In this document: positions 26,098 through 36,700 of the stretch, one piece after another | Position numbering within the stretch: the stretch's first letter is position 1 | Layout: every line of letters begins with the position of its first letter | Source: Alphaproteobacteria bacterium | GTDB taxonomy: Bacteria; Pseudomonadota; Alphaproteobacteria; UBA9219 | Direction: 5' to 3' | NCBI GenBank assembly: GCA_028690155.1 | Contig: JAQVBU010000010.1 | Coordinates: 1-64,000, forward strand | Length of the DNA stretch: 64,000 nucleotides | Position numbers and translations under genes: made by a program | Notes under the pieces: model-generated | Seen by the model: the letters and a program-made list of their open reading frames with translations, nothing else | Databases searched by the model: none | Told to the model about the DNA's origin: nothing

Positions 26098-26853
26098 TTA
26101 ATTGCTTGCGAAGGATTCTATGTCGGCATCCGGGATGTCGGCGTTATCGAAGACGTTTTGCACGTCGTCGTTATCTTCCAGCATGTCCACGAATTTCAGG
26201 AACGTTTGCGCGGCGTCCCCCGTTAACGGCGTTTTTGTGTTTGCCGTCCAGATCAGTTTTGCGCTTTCTGCCTCGCCGAACTTTTCTTCCAGAGCGGTAC
26301 GAACTGCGCCGAAGTCTTCGACCGAGCAGGTTACCGCGTGGCCCTCGGCGTCGCTTTCCACGTTGTCGCCGCCCGCTTCGATGACCGCTTCCAGCATGCC
26401 GTCGGCCGACGCCTTATCCGCCGCAAAGACGATTTCGCCGACGCGGGTGAACATGAACGCGACCGAGCCGCTTTCCCCCATCGTTCCGCCGTTCTTCGAG
26501 AAAATCGTTCTGAGCTCCGCCGCCGTGCGGTTCCGGTTGTCCGTCAGCGCTTCGACGATCAAGGCGCACCCGCCGGGCGCGTAGCCTTCATAGCGAACCT
26601 CTTCGTAATTGACCCCGTCGTCCGATCCCGGCTGCGCCGATTTGATCGCGCGTTCAATTCGATCCCGCGGCATGTTGTTTTTTCGCGCTTCCTGAATCGC
26701 CGCGCGTAGGCGCGGATTGTGCGCCGGGTCAGGCATCCCTTGCTTGGCCGCCACGACGATTTCGCGCGCGAGTTTGCTGAAGATTTTGGCGCGCTTGGCT
26801 TCGGTCTTGCCTTTTTGGTGCATGACGTTTTTGGCGTGAGAATGTCCGGACAT
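26098..26853 (-). CDS. yebC: YebC/PmpR-family protein
   Basis: The 251-residue protein starts [32 protein letters not shown], the signature of the YebC/TACO1 group, linked to translation of difficult peptide runs and described earlier as transcriptional regulators. [54 protein letters not shown] and the acidic C-terminal half ([25 protein letters not shown]) are standard. ATG 26853 chosen because the conserved sequence begins there. It is not next to ruvC here, the common alphaproteobacterial neighbour. Confidence 0.96.
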   Translation of the reverse strand: MSGHSHAKNVMHQKGKTEAKRAKIFSKLAREIVVAAKQGMPDPAHNPRLRAAIQEARKNNMPRDRIERAIKSAQPGSDDGVNYEEVRYEGYAPGGCALIVEALTDNRNRTAAELRTIFSKNGGTMGESGSVAFMFTRVGEIVFAADKASADGMLEAVIEAGGDNVESDAEGHAVTCSVEDFGAVRTALEEKFGEAESAKLIWTANTKTPLTGDAAQTFLKFVDMLEDNDDVQNVFDNADIPDADIESFASN

Positions 26854-26962
26854 AATTTTATCCCATAAGCTTTTTGTTTGAGGGGGCCTTGGTTCCCGAG
26901 TTAGCATAAACGGGACGCGGAATCAAAAAATCCTCTTTTGGTTAATGCGCGTCGGGGGCGTC

Positions 26963-28069
26963 TTACACGTTAAATTTAAAGTGAAAGATGTCGCCGTCTT
27001 GAACCTCGTAATCTTTTCCTTCTTGCCGGAGCTTGCCGGCTTCGCGCGCGCCGGCTTCGCCTTGGCAGGCGACATAGTCGTCATAGGCGATGGTTTCGGC
27101 GCGGATGAATCCCCTCTCAAAATCCGTGTGGATCACGCCCGCCGCTTGGGGGGCCTTGGCGCCTTTGGTGACGGTCCATGCTCGGGTTTCTTTCGGACCT
27201 ACGGTGAAGAAGGTTAAGAGGTGCAGCAAGTCGTAGCCTGCGCGGATGACGCGGTTTAGGCCCGGTTCCTTCAGGCCCAGTGTTTCGAGGAATTCTTTCT
27301 TTTCTTCCTCGCTTTCCAACACGGCCACCTCGGCTTCGATGGCGGCGGCGATGGTGACGGTTTGGGCGTTTTCGGCGCGGGCTTTTTCCGCGACTTTTTC
27401 CGTGTATGCGTTGCCGGTGGCCGCGTCTTCCTCCGAGACGTTGGCGACGTACAGCACCGGCTTGGCGGTGATGAGGGTCAGTTGTTTAAACAGCGGGAGC
27501 TGTTCGGGGCTTAGGTTCGGGATGATCGTGCGGGCCGGGCGTCCGTCGCGCAGGGCCTGGATGGCGGGTTCCATCACGGCCAGCAGTTCTTTCGCTTCTT
27601 TTTCGCCGGTTTTGGCTTTTTTCTGTGTGTTGACGATCCGTTTTTCGAGGCTTTCCAGATCCGCCAGCATGAGTTCCGTTTCGACCGTTTCCGCGTCGCG
27701 CAGGGGGTCGATGCTTCCGTCCACATGCGTGATGTCGCCGTCTTCAAAGCACCGCAGGACGTGGATGATGGCGTCGACCTCGCGGATGTGCGCCAGAAAC
27801 TGGTTGCCGAGGCCTTCGCCTTGGGCGGCGCCTTTTACGAGACCGGCGATGTCCACAAATTCAAGTTGCGTCGGCACAATTTTCGCCGAGTCCGCCAGTT
27901 TTGCCAGAACGTCAAGCCGTTCGTCCGGCACCGACACGCGACCGACATTCGGTTCGATGGTGCAAAACGGGTAGTTCGCGGCTTGCGCCGCCGCCGTCGC
28001 GGTCAGGGCGTTGAAAAGCGTCGATTTTCCGACGTTCGGGAGTCCGACGATGCCGCAATTGAAACCCAT
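26963..28069 (-). CDS. ychF: Ribosome-binding ATPase YchF (Obg family)
   Basis: The 368-residue P-loop NTPase has GLPNVGKST (residues 9-17), DIAGLVKGAAQGEGLGNQFL for switch II, and NVSE in place of NKXD, the change that gives YchF/OLA1 preference for ATP. The C-terminal TGS-like domain begins around LLTFFTVGPKETRAWTVTKGAKAP and ends GDIFHFKFNV. Binds the ribosome and is a negative regulator of stress responses in studied bacteria. It normally follows pth; here no pth is present. Confidence 0.97.
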   Translation of the reverse strand: MGFNCGIVGLPNVGKSTLFNALTATAAAQAANYPFCTIEPNVGRVSVPDERLDVLAKLADSAKIVPTQLEFVDIAGLVKGAAQGEGLGNQFLAHIREVDAIIHVLRCFEDGDITHVDGSIDPLRDAETVETELMLADLESLEKRIVNTQKKAKTGEKEAKELLAVMEPAIQALRDGRPARTIIPNLSPEQLPLFKQLTLITAKPVLYVANVSEEDAATGNAYTEKVAEKARAENAQTVTIAAAIEAEVAVLESEEEKKEFLETLGLKEPGLNRVIRAGYDLLHLLTFFTVGPKETRAWTVTKGAKAPQAAGVIHTDFERGFIRAETIAYDDYVACQGEAGAREAGKLRQEGKDYEVQDGDIFHFKFNV

Positions 28070-28136
28070 GGTTTTCGATCCTTTTCCAAAAACTCCATGG
28101 GTATAAAGGCTTACGGACGGCGATCCAAGGTTTTTC

Positions 28137-29723
28137 TTATGCCAAGAGGGTTGTGAGCCATAACGGTTTAATCGGGGCCATCAAAAGCAACAAAATGAAG
28201 ATGACAAGAATGCCGAGCACCATGCTTAACCCTGTTTTCCCGACCCGTTGTTGGAACCGATAGGCGCGGTAAGGAAAGCGCCCTTTGAGCGCGAGCCGCG
28301 TTGCCGTGAGCAAAAGGAGCCAGCTTGCCAAAAGCGCGCCTCCTAAAACGGCCATATCCATTCCGAACGCTTCGATCCAGGGAAGTCCTTGCGTCAATTG
28401 CGCTTCGTGTCCGTGGAAGAAGAAACCATAGAAGAAAAGGGCACAGAGCGTTCCGCATACCGTCGCCATCAGGGCGCGTGTGCGCAGGGTCGTCTTTTTC
28501 AGGGCCAGATTCATGTCGTTGAGCAGGCTTCCGATAACTTCCGACGACAGGCCAAACGGATAGAGACAGCGCATGTCGCGGTCCGTTCCCTTGCCCGACA
28601 CGGTCAGAGCCAGCGCGTCGCGGATCGCGCGGACTTCAAGCGCTTCTTCAAGCGGCGTTTGGCCGAAGGCCGCAAGTTTTAGCTTGTCGCGCCACGGTTT
28701 GAGCACATGGTCCAGAAAATTCGGTACGCCGGCCATGGCGCCCCGTTTGCCGACCGCCGACACAATGGCTTTTTTGCCGCCCAAATCCATTTTCATTTCC
28801 GCATAGGGAATTCGGGCTTCGTATTCCAAGACGGGGATATTGCCCTCCCCTTGCGGTTCGTCGTCGTTCGTGCGCGCAACTTCCTTTACGGTAATATCCG
28901 CGTGGCCTTTGTTCAGATGGGCGATCCCGATGCGGTCAAGGGCTTTGCGTAGGCCGCTCGGCAACCCTTCGTGCGAAATCGTGAAGTGCGTTTCCGCGCC
29001 GCAGGTTACTTCGACTTCGTGCGTAATAAGGCCGGTTCCCCGGCACGCCGGGCACGGCGTGCCTTTATTGCCGTTGCAGGTCGGGCAGACAAGAAAGCCC
29101 TGCGCGTGGCAGAACCGGCAGGGCGCCATGCGCATGCCGCGGCAGATGGGGCAGGGTTGCCCCGGATTCTGCGGGTCCTCGCCTGTGCCGTTGCAGGCGT
29201 AGCAAGGCTCGCGCCCTTGGCCTTGGCATTGCGTGCACAAAACGGTCCCTTTGCCTTGGCACTGTGTGCACAGCACCATTTTTCGTCCCTGACACGTCGG
29301 GCAGATTTCCGATGCCGCGTAAATGGCGTATTTTTTCGGCAGCGTGACCTTTGCCGATTCCAGACCCCATCCCTGACTTTCGTGGGCCTTGATTTCGGCG
29401 ATCGTTGCGGCAACCCAGTCCGTGCTTTCTTGGAAGTCTTTTTTATGCCGGTCGACGGCTCCTTGTAAGGCATTCATCGACGACACCGGGGTTCGCCCTT
29501 TTCCTCGTATGCCGCCCGGGTATGACATCGTACGGGTTTCACACAAAGGCGATACCGTCATCGTGCCTTTCAGCGTAACGACGTCTTCGCGCACGCCGAA
29601 GATCTTGAGGTCGTCCAAGCTGAGGGCGTTTCCTTCGGCGATCCGTTTTAAACGGCCCAACGCCCGTTGGGCCAGAGGAGGAAGCGGTTCATCCACGAAA
29701 AAGAATCCAACACTATTAATCAA
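28137..29723 (-). CDS. Membrane protein with eight DnaJ-like CXXC zinc knuckles
   Basis: The 528-residue protein has three parts. Residues 1-135 are an unknown domain. Residues 141-227 hold eight CXXC motifs at C141, C152, C163, C174, C191, C202, C213 and C224, mostly CXXCXGXG; within each set of four the spacing is exactly 11 residues, and 17 separates the sets. Residues about 415-525 contain three hydrophobic segments (ALMATVCGTLCALFFYGFFF, MAVLGGALLASWLLLLTATR, MVLGILVIFILLLLMAPI) that should anchor it in a membrane. No J-domain is present. Zinc binding and a thiol or protein-folding role are inferred; the real function is unknown. ATG 29723 gives a short hydrophobic start of uncertain meaning. 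Confidence 0.8.
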   Translation of the reverse strand: MINSVGFFFVDEPLPPLAQRALGRLKRIAEGNALSLDDLKIFGVREDVVTLKGTMTVSPLCETRTMSYPGGIRGKGRTPVSSMNALQGAVDRHKKDFQESTDWVAATIAEIKAHESQGWGLESAKVTLPKKYAIYAASEICPTCQGRKMVLCTQCQGKGTVLCTQCQGQGREPCYACNGTGEDPQNPGQPCPICRGMRMAPCRFCHAQGFLVCPTCNGNKGTPCPACRGTGLITHEVEVTCGAETHFTISHEGLPSGLRKALDRIGIAHLNKGHADITVKEVARTNDDEPQGEGNIPVLEYEARIPYAEMKMDLGGKKAIVSAVGKRGAMAGVPNFLDHVLKPWRDKLKLAAFGQTPLEEALEVRAIRDALALTVSGKGTDRDMRCLYPFGLSSEVIGSLLNDMNLALKKTTLRTRALMATVCGTLCALFFYGFFFHGHEAQLTQGLPWIEAFGMDMAVLGGALLASWLLLLTATRLALKGRFPYRAYRFQQRVGKTGLSMVLGILVIFILLLLMAPIKPLWLTTLLA

Positions 29724-29788
29724 TCATCATGTTAGCACGTCTTTTCCGGCGAATAAACACCATGTGCGCTGCAAAAAGTTCTTGCCTC

Positions 29789-30220
29789 CTAGATCGTCAG
29801 TGCGGAAAGGGTCCTCTTCGGTGCGCAAGCGGGTGACGCCCCCCCAAAGAGAAAGGCCAGCTTCTCCCTTTGTTTGTAAGTTGTTGTCGACCGACTCAAA
29901 AGGTCGAAATATATCCCCCTTCTTTTTTCTGTATCCGGAAGCTCTAGGGTCTTTTCGATAAGGAAGCCCGTCGCGAGGTGTGCCGTCACCGGGCATGTTG
30001 TGTGTGTCAGAACGTAATAGGCCGTATTCAAGGCTTTTTCTGAGGGGGCTTTTGTGGCACGGCTAAGAAGTTCTTCAAGCACCCCCTCTTTTTTCGCGTT
30101 CGACAAGGTCGAGGGATTCGTGACGAAGGGGCGGTTGTTTTTCTGGGCGAGGAGCGACGTTTCAATCTGTTCGACGTCTTGCTTCAGGTCTTCGATGCTG
30201 CGCGTTGCGATGTTCTTCAT
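29789..30220 (-). CDS. Unknown helical 143-residue protein
   Basis: No family recognised. Predicted all-helical: a charged N-terminal helix (SIEDLKQDVEQIETSLLAQ), then EGVLEELLSRATKAPSEKALNTAYYVLTHT and HLATGFLIEKTLELPDTEKRRGIYFDLLSRS, two pairs of helices of 35-40 residues reminiscent of, but not clearly the same as, the repeats at 21721-25987. Position between uvrA and the zinc-knuckle gene, all on the minus strand. An AAAAAAAATGAAGAAC start at 30220 with a GGACGGAG ribosome site is plausible. Could be a degenerate or fast-evolving gene. Confidence 0.6.
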   Translation of the reverse strand: MKNIATRSIEDLKQDVEQIETSLLAQKNNRPFVTNPSTLSNAKKEGVLEELLSRATKAPSEKALNTAYYVLTHTTCPVTAHLATGFLIEKTLELPDTEKRRGIYFDLLSRSTTTYKQREKLAFLFGGASPACAPKRTLSALTI

Positions 30221-30249
30221 TTTTTTTCTCCGTCCTTATAGGGGGCGTA

Positions 30250-33105
30250 TTATGCTCGATCCGACGCCTTTGCGCCAGAGGGGTCGTTCGCATTCGCGAG
30301 ATAAGCGGCAAGGTATTGTCCCGTATAGCTTTGCTTTGTTGCGGCCACATCCTCTGGCGTGCCAGACGAAAGAATCGTTCCTCCGCCGTCGCCGCCCTCG
30401 GGGCCAAGATCGATTACGTGGTCCGCGGTTTTGATCACATCCATGTTGTGTTCAATCACGATCACGGTGTTTCCTTGATCGGTGAGCGCATGCAAAACGT
30501 CCAGAAGCTTGCCGACGTCGTCGACATGCAACCCCGTCGTCGGTTCGTCCAAAAGATAAAGCGTTTTGCCCGTCGCGCGGCGCGCCAGTTCTTTTGCCAG
30601 TTTGACCCGCTGCGCTTCGCCCCCTGAGAGCGTCGTTGCCGCTTGGCCAATCTTGATATACGACAGCCCCACGCGGTTCAGCATGTCGAGTTTGCCGCGG
30701 ATGCTCGGGATCGCTTTGAAAAAGTCAGCGCCTTCTTCGACCGTCATGTCTAAAACGTCGGCGATGCTTTTGCCGCGGTAAAGCACCTCAAGCGTTTCTT
30801 TATTGTATCGTTTGCCATGGCATTCGTCGCACGTCACATAAACGTCCGGCAGAAAATGCATGGCAATTCGGAGCGTTCCGTCGCCTTCGCAGGCTTCGCA
30901 CCGGCCGCCTTTGACGTTAAACGAGAAGCGTCCGGCTTTGTACCCGCGGGCTTTGGCTTCGGGAAGACCGGCAAACCATTCGCGGATCGGCGTGAAGAGA
31001 CCCGTATACGTTGCCGGGTTCGAGCGCGGCGTGCGTCCTATAGGATCTTGGCCGATGTTAACCACCTTGTCGATTTGTTCGATTCCGCTCAGTTTCTGAA
31101 ACGGCGCCGGAAGATCGTATGCGCCGTTCAGCGTGTGGGCCAGAGCCCGGTACAAGGTGTCGATGACAAGCGTTGATTTGCCGCTTCCCGACACGCCGGT
31201 CACGGCGGTGAAGAGACCCAAAGGAAAACGCGCCGTTACGTTTTTAAGGTTGTTTCCGGACGCGCCTTTGATCTCGATGAAATGGCCTTTGCGCGCGGTT
31301 CGCCGCGCCGCGGGGACGGGGATTTTTTTGTCGCCGCGAAGGTATTGGGCCGTGATGCTGTCTTTGACTTTTGCGACTTCTTGCGGCGTGCCTTGCGCCA
31401 TCACGCGGCCGCCGTGGATTCCCGCGCCCGGGCCGATGTCGATCAGGTGGTCCGCTTGCCGGATCGCGTCGTCGTCGTGTTCAACCACAAGCACCGTGTT
31501 GCCGAGATCGCGCAGCCGCTTGAGGGTTTCGAGGAGTTTGCCGTTGTCGCGCTGATGAAGCCCGATGCTGGGTTCGTCCAAGACATAGAGGACACCCGTC
31601 AATCCCGATCCGATTTGTGAAGCGAGGCGGATGCGTTGGCTTTCGCCCCCCGATAGCGTGGCCGAGGCGCGCGACAGCGTCAGATAATCGAGGCCTACGT
31701 TGCTTAAAAAACCGAGCCGTTCGCCAATTTCCTTCAGGATTCGCGCCGCAATCTCTTGGTCCTTGGGCTTGAACGCTTGCGGCAGAGTCTTGATCCATGC
31801 GCGCGCATTCGCGATCGAGAGGGCCGTTACCTCGCTGATGTTCTTGCCCGCAACTTTCACCGCCAGGGCTTCGGGTTTGAGCCTTTTGCCCCCACAGGCT
31901 TCACACGGTTTGCTGCGTTGATATCGCGACAGTTCCTCGCGCATCCATGCGCTTTCCGTTTGCTGCCAACGCCGTTCGATGTTCGGAATGACGCCTTCGA
32001 ACGGCTTGTCGTGCCGGTAGGTTCGACCTCCTTCGCGATAGCTGAAGGCAACCGGCTCGTCGCCGCTTCCGTATAAAAGAAGGTTCCGAAAGCTTTGAGG
32101 CAAATCTTTCCAGGGCGTCGTCATGCGTTGTTTGTGCGCGCGGCACAGCGCGTCCAGCACCCCCATGTAAAACGTTTTCCACGGCGCCAGCGCTTCCTGG
32201 GCGAGGCTCAGGCTTTCATCGGGCACAACAAGCGCCGGATCCATATAAAGCTTTTCACCTAAACCGTCGCACGCCGGGCATGCGCCGTGCGGGTTGTTGA
32301 AGGAAAACAGGCGCGGCTCAATCTCCTCGATCGTGAAGCCGCTAACCGGGCAGGCGAAGACCGACGAGAACGTCGTTTGCTCGCCCGTTTGCGCGTTTTC
32401 CGCGATCACGAGGCTTCCCGTTAATTTCAACGCCGTCTCAAGCGAGTCCGGCAGGCGGTTGTCCAAGTCGGGTTTGACGATAAGCCGATCCACCACGACC
32501 GCAATGTCATGCTTTTTGTTTTTGTCCAGCGTCGGCAAGGCGTCGAGGTCATAGACGGCGCCGTCGATTTTGACGCGTTGGAAACCTTGCTTTTGGAGAA
32601 GCTGAAGCTCCTTTTGATAGGCGCCTTTTCGGCTGCGCACGATGGGCGCCAGAATCAAAAGCTTCGTGCCTGCCGTCTTCGCCCGGATTCGGTCCGCCAT
32701 TTGGCTGACCGTTTGGCTTTCGATGGGCAGGCCTGTTGCCGGCGAGTAGGGCACGCCCACGCGCGCGAACAGCAAACGCAGGTAATCGTAAATTTCCGTG
32801 ACGGTGCCTACGGTCGAACGCGGGTTGTGCGAGGTCGTTTTCTGCTCGATCGAAATGGCCGGCGACAGACCTTCGATGGAATCGACGTCCGGCTTTTGCA
32901 TCATTTCCAGAAATTGCCGCGCGTACGCCGATAGACTTTCGACGTAGCGTCGCTGCCCTTCCGCGTAAAGCGTGTCGAACGCCAACGACGATTTCCCCGA
33001 TCCCGACAAACCCGTAATGACCGTGAATGAATCCCTTGGAATCGTGACGTCGATGTTTTTCAGATTGTTTTGGCGCGCGCCTCGTATGCGGATCTCTTTA
33101 TTCAT
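30250..33105 (-). CDS. uvrA: Excinuclease ABC subunit A
   Basis: Damage-recognition ATPase of nucleotide excision repair, 951 residues. Two ABC modules: [14 protein letters not shown] (residues 32-45) and [11 protein letters not shown] (about 645), with [16 protein letters not shown] and [15 protein letters not shown] signatures. Zinc-binding cysteines lie in [22 protein letters not shown] and the central CEACEGDG ... [10 protein letters not shown] module. It is transcribed away from ssb, and the 112-base gap contains an alphaproteobacterial SOS box, so induction by DNA damage is expected. Confidence 0.98.
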   Translation of the reverse strand: MNKEIRIRGARQNNLKNIDVTIPRDSFTVITGLSGSGKSSLAFDTLYAEGQRRYVESLSAYARQFLEMMQKPDVDSIEGLSPAISIEQKTTSHNPRSTVGTVTEIYDYLRLLFARVGVPYSPATGLPIESQTVSQMADRIRAKTAGTKLLILAPIVRSRKGAYQKELQLLQKQGFQRVKIDGAVYDLDALPTLDKNKKHDIAVVVDRLIVKPDLDNRLPDSLETALKLTGSLVIAENAQTGEQTTFSSVFACPVSGFTIEEIEPRLFSFNNPHGACPACDGLGEKLYMDPALVVPDESLSLAQEALAPWKTFYMGVLDALCRAHKQRMTTPWKDLPQSFRNLLLYGSGDEPVAFSYREGGRTYRHDKPFEGVIPNIERRWQQTESAWMREELSRYQRSKPCEACGGKRLKPEALAVKVAGKNISEVTALSIANARAWIKTLPQAFKPKDQEIAARILKEIGERLGFLSNVGLDYLTLSRASATLSGGESQRIRLASQIGSGLTGVLYVLDEPSIGLHQRDNGKLLETLKRLRDLGNTVLVVEHDDDAIRQADHLIDIGPGAGIHGGRVMAQGTPQEVAKVKDSITAQYLRGDKKIPVPAARRTARKGHFIEIKGASGNNLKNVTARFPLGLFTAVTGVSGSGKSTLVIDTLYRALAHTLNGAYDLPAPFQKLSGIEQIDKVVNIGQDPIGRTPRSNPATYTGLFTPIREWFAGLPEAKARGYKAGRFSFNVKGGRCEACEGDGTLRIAMHFLPDVYVTCDECHGKRYNKETLEVLYRGKSIADVLDMTVEEGADFFKAIPSIRGKLDMLNRVGLSYIKIGQAATTLSGGEAQRVKLAKELARRATGKTLYLLDEPTTGLHVDDVGKLLDVLHALTDQGNTVIVIEHNMDVIKTADHVIDLGPEGGDGGGTILSSGTPEDVAATKQSYTGQYLAAYLANANDPSGAKASDRA

Positions 33106-33124
33106 CTTTTGGCGATCGACCTTT

Positions 33125-33139
33125 GTTCTTGCTTCGTTC
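33125..33139. promoter_or_regulatory. LexA SOS box GTTC-N7-GTTC
   Basis: GTTC TTGCTTC GTTC matches the alphaproteobacterial LexA direct repeat GTTC-N7-GTTC exactly. It sits between divergent uvrA and ssb and overlaps the -35 region proposed for ssb, a position fit for repression of both genes. Confidence 0.85.
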
Positions 33140-33157
33140 TTTTCTCTGGGTTATATC
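33129..33157 (+). promoter_or_regulatory. Probable ssb promoter
   Basis: TTGCTT (33129-33134), 17-base spacer, TATATC (33152-33157), 60 bases before the ssb ATG. It overlaps the SOS box, which would allow LexA to block it. Confidence 0.45.
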
Positions 33158-33217
33158 TTCTGGACTCGTTCCCGTAAACGGCTAAAGTTGCCGTTCACCC
33201 TTTTTTTGGAGATTCTC

Positions 33218-33667
33218 ATGGCTGGCAGCGTTAATAAAGTCATTCTTGTCGGGAACTTAGGCCGCGATCCGGAAATTCGTTCGTTTCAGAACGGCGGTCG
33301 CGTCGCGTCGTTTTCGTTGGCGACGTCCGAGACCTGGAAAGACCGCACATCAGGCGAACGCCGCGAAAAGACCGAATGGCACCGCGTGTCCGTTTTGAAT
33401 GATAAACTGGTCGATGTCGTTGAACGCTATGTCAAAAAAGGCTCAAAACTTTATGTCGAGGGCCAGTTGGAGACGCGCAAGTACACCGATAAGGATGGAC
33501 AGGAGCGCTATACGACCGAGGTTGTGCTTCGGCCCTATCGCGGCGAGTTGACCATGCTTGACGGACGGTCGGGCGCGGCGGGGCCGGCTCTGGACGAGCC
33601 TTCCGGTTCATCGGACCCTGTCGGCGGAGGGCTTTCTTCGGATATCGACGACAGCATTCCTTTCTAA
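33218..33667 (+). CDS. ssb: Single-stranded DNA-binding protein
   Basis: The 149-residue protein coats single-stranded DNA in replication and repair. OB-fold from MAGSVNKVILVGNLGRDPEIRSFQNGGRVASFSLATSETW to about residue 110, then a Gly/Ser/Pro linker and the acidic tip DIDDSIPF used to recruit partner proteins. ATG 33218 follows TTGGAGATTCTC; longer upstream frames run back into uvrA. dnaE follows 51 bases downstream. Confidence 0.97.
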   Translation: MAGSVNKVILVGNLGRDPEIRSFQNGGRVASFSLATSETWKDRTSGERREKTEWHRVSVLNDKLVDVVERYVKKGSKLYVEGQLETRKYTDKDGQERYTTEVVLRPYRGELTMLDGRSGAAGPALDEPSGSSDPVGGGLSSDIDDSIPF

Positions 33668-33718
33668 TCCCATTTTTGGCTTCTTTAGGGGATCGGGCTT
33701 TTCCGCTCGGGTTGGTTG

Positions 33719-36700
33719 ATGTCTTCGCCTTCCTTCATTCATTTGCGCGTGCACTCGGCCTATTCCTTGGCCGAGGGCGCCATTAAGGTTGTCGAAGAAA
33801 AGCCCAAGGACGGAAGCGTTCCGCCGCGCAAGGATCTGATCGATCTTTGCCTTCAGCATGACATGCCTGCCGTCGCTTTAACCGATAAAGGCAATCTTTG
33901 CGGGGCGTTGGAATTCGGGCAAGCGGCTTCGGCCGCCGGCATTCAGCCTATCATCGGCTGCCAGATCGCCGTCCGGCGCGACGAACAGGCTTCGTTGAAA
34001 ACCATGGGGCGGGACGATTACGACCAGCTTGTTCTTTTGATTCAGAACGAGGCCGGGTATCGTGCGCTTTCGTCGCTCGTTTCTTTGTCGTTCGTCGAGC
34101 CGGACAGACCTTTTCCTTTTGTTACCGAAGCCGAGTTGGGGCAACACACCGACGGTTTGATCGCGCTGTCGGCCGGTGCCGAGGGACGGATCGGTCGCCT
34201 TCTGCTTGACAACCAACACGAAGCGGCCGCGGCGGCGGCCAAGGGGCTTGTGGCCCTTTTTAAGGACCGATTCTATATCGAGGTGACGCGCCATCCCGGC
34301 GGCGAAGCCGGACGGCCGGCTCAGAAGATTGAAGAACCCCTTCTGGACTTGGCCTATCAGCTTGATTTGCCTCTTGTCGCGACCAACGATGTTTATTTCG
34401 GTGAAGCCTCTATGGTTGGCGCGCATGACGCGTTGCTGTGCATTGCCGACAAGGCCGTTTTGGTCGATCCGAACCGGCGGCACGTCACGCGCGATCACTA
34501 TTTCAAGTCTGCCGCCGAGATGCGAACCTTGTTCGCCGATTTACCCGAGGCTTGTGACAACACGCTTGTTATTGCTCAGCGCTGTGCGTTTAAGCCGCCT
34601 GTGCGCAAACCCATTCTCCCCGTTTTTTCGGGTGAGGAAGGCCGCGATGAAGCCCAGGAGCTGTGCGCGCAGGCCAAGGCGGGGCTTGAGGCGCGGTTGA
34701 ACGCAGCGGGAATCCTTGACCGCGAGCCTTACGAGAAGCGCTTGGCGTTCGAGTTGGATGTCATCATCAAGATGGGCTTTCCCGGCTACTTCCTGATCGT
34801 GTCGGATTTCATCAAGTGGTCCAAGCAGCATGGCGTGGCCGTAGGGCCCGGTCGCGGTTCGGGCGCGGGATCGCTTGTCGCGTGGTCTTTGCTTATTACC
34901 GATCTCGATCCGCTTCGCTTCAATCTTCTTTTCGAACGCTTTTTGAATCCCGAACGTGTGTCGATGCCTGACTTTGACGTCGATTTTTGCCAAGAGCGGC
35001 GCGAGGCGACCATTCAATACGTGCAGGACAAGTACGGCGCCGACAGGGTGGCTCAGATCATTACGTTCGGCAAGCTTCAGGCGCGCGCCGTGCTTCGCGA
35101 TGTCGGGCGCGTTCTTGGCATGCCCTATGGGTATGTCGATAAAATTTGCAAACTCATTCCCAATAACCCCGCGCATCCCGTCTCTTTGGCGAACGCGCTC
35201 GAAACCGAGCCTCTTTTGAGCCAGTTCCGCGATAACGATCCTGTCGTTGCGCAGATGATGGATATTGCGCTTAAACTCGAAGGCTTGTTCCGAAACGCCT
35301 CGACGCATGCGGCCGGTATCGTTATCGGCGACCGGCCTTTGGTCGAGCTCGTGCCTCTTTACCGCGACCCTTCCTCGCCGTTGCCAGCCACGCAATTCAA
35401 CATGAAGACCGTCGAGTCCACCGGCCTTGTGAAGTTTGACTTCTTGGGCCTTAAGACGTTGGACGTTCTTCAGATGGCGGTCGATCTTGTCGAAGAGCGG
35501 GGCGGCTCGGTCGATTTGAGCCATATTCCTCTCGACGACGAAAAAACTTACGCCATGCTGACCCGCGGCGATACAACCGGCGTCTTCCAACTTGAAAGTT
35601 CGGGTATGCGCGACGTGCTGCGCAAGCTTCGGCCCAATCGTTTTGAGGACATCATCGCCTTGGTGGCGTTGTACCGTCCCGGACCGATGGACAATATTCC
35701 GACTTACATTCGCTGCAAAAACGGCGAGGAAGAGGTCCATTACCTTCATCCTGCCCTTAAACCCATTTTGGAGGACACCTTTGGCATCCTCATCTATCAA
35801 GAGCAGGTCATGCAGGCGGCTCAGATTTTGGCCGGCTACAGCTTGGGCGCGGCCGATCTTCTGCGCCGCGCCATGGGCAAAAAGAAGGTCGCTGAGATGG
35901 CCGCTCAACGCGCGACGTTCATTAAAGGCGCGGGCGAAAAGCATCAAGTGCCTCCTGATCGGGCCGGTACGATTTTCGATCAGATCGACAAGTTTGCGGG
36001 TTATGGTTTCAACAAAAGCCATGCCGCCGCCTATGCTCTTGTCGCGTATCAAACGGCGTACTTGAAGGCAAACCATCCGGTTGAATTTTTCGCCGCGGCC
36101 ATGAATTTCGAACGCGGCGACACCGACAAGCTGAACGTTTTTCGACAAGAACTTGCTCGCAATCGCATCCCTTTGCTGCCGCCCGATATCAATCGTTCGT
36201 ACCCGTCTTTTTCGGTTGAGGGCGAGCGGGGCAAGGCATCGATCCGTTATGCGCTTACCGCGATCAAGGGCGTCGGCGAAGCCGCGATGCAGGGCGTTGT
36301 GGCGGAACGCGACAAAAACGGGGCGTTCCGTTCTTTGTTCGATCTGGCCGAGCGAGCCGATCCCCATGCCGTCAATCGGAAGCAGTGGGAAAGTTTGGCC
36401 ATGGCGGGCGCCTTCGACTCGTTGAACAAGAACCGGGCCCAAGTTATCGCCTCAATCGATACGCTGCTTCGATACAGCCAGCAAAAACAGACCGAGCGGC
36501 AAAGCGGTCAGGCCAATTTATTTGCGGCGTCCCCGGCGGCTACGCCGCCGTTGCCGACGGTCAAAAAGTGGGACGACATGACCCGGCTTCAGCATGAGTT
36601 CTCGGCGCTTGGTTTTTATATGTCGGCCCATCCTTTGGACGGCTATCGCGCGATTTTGGAACGCATGCACGTCGTGCCGGTCGCCAAGGTGGCCGAGGTG

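Noticed and set aside
29727..29996. Frameshifted extension of the 143-residue gene at 29789-30220
   Set aside because: The overlapping 89-codon frame has no resemblance to helical repeats and no conserved motif; it is read as a shadow.
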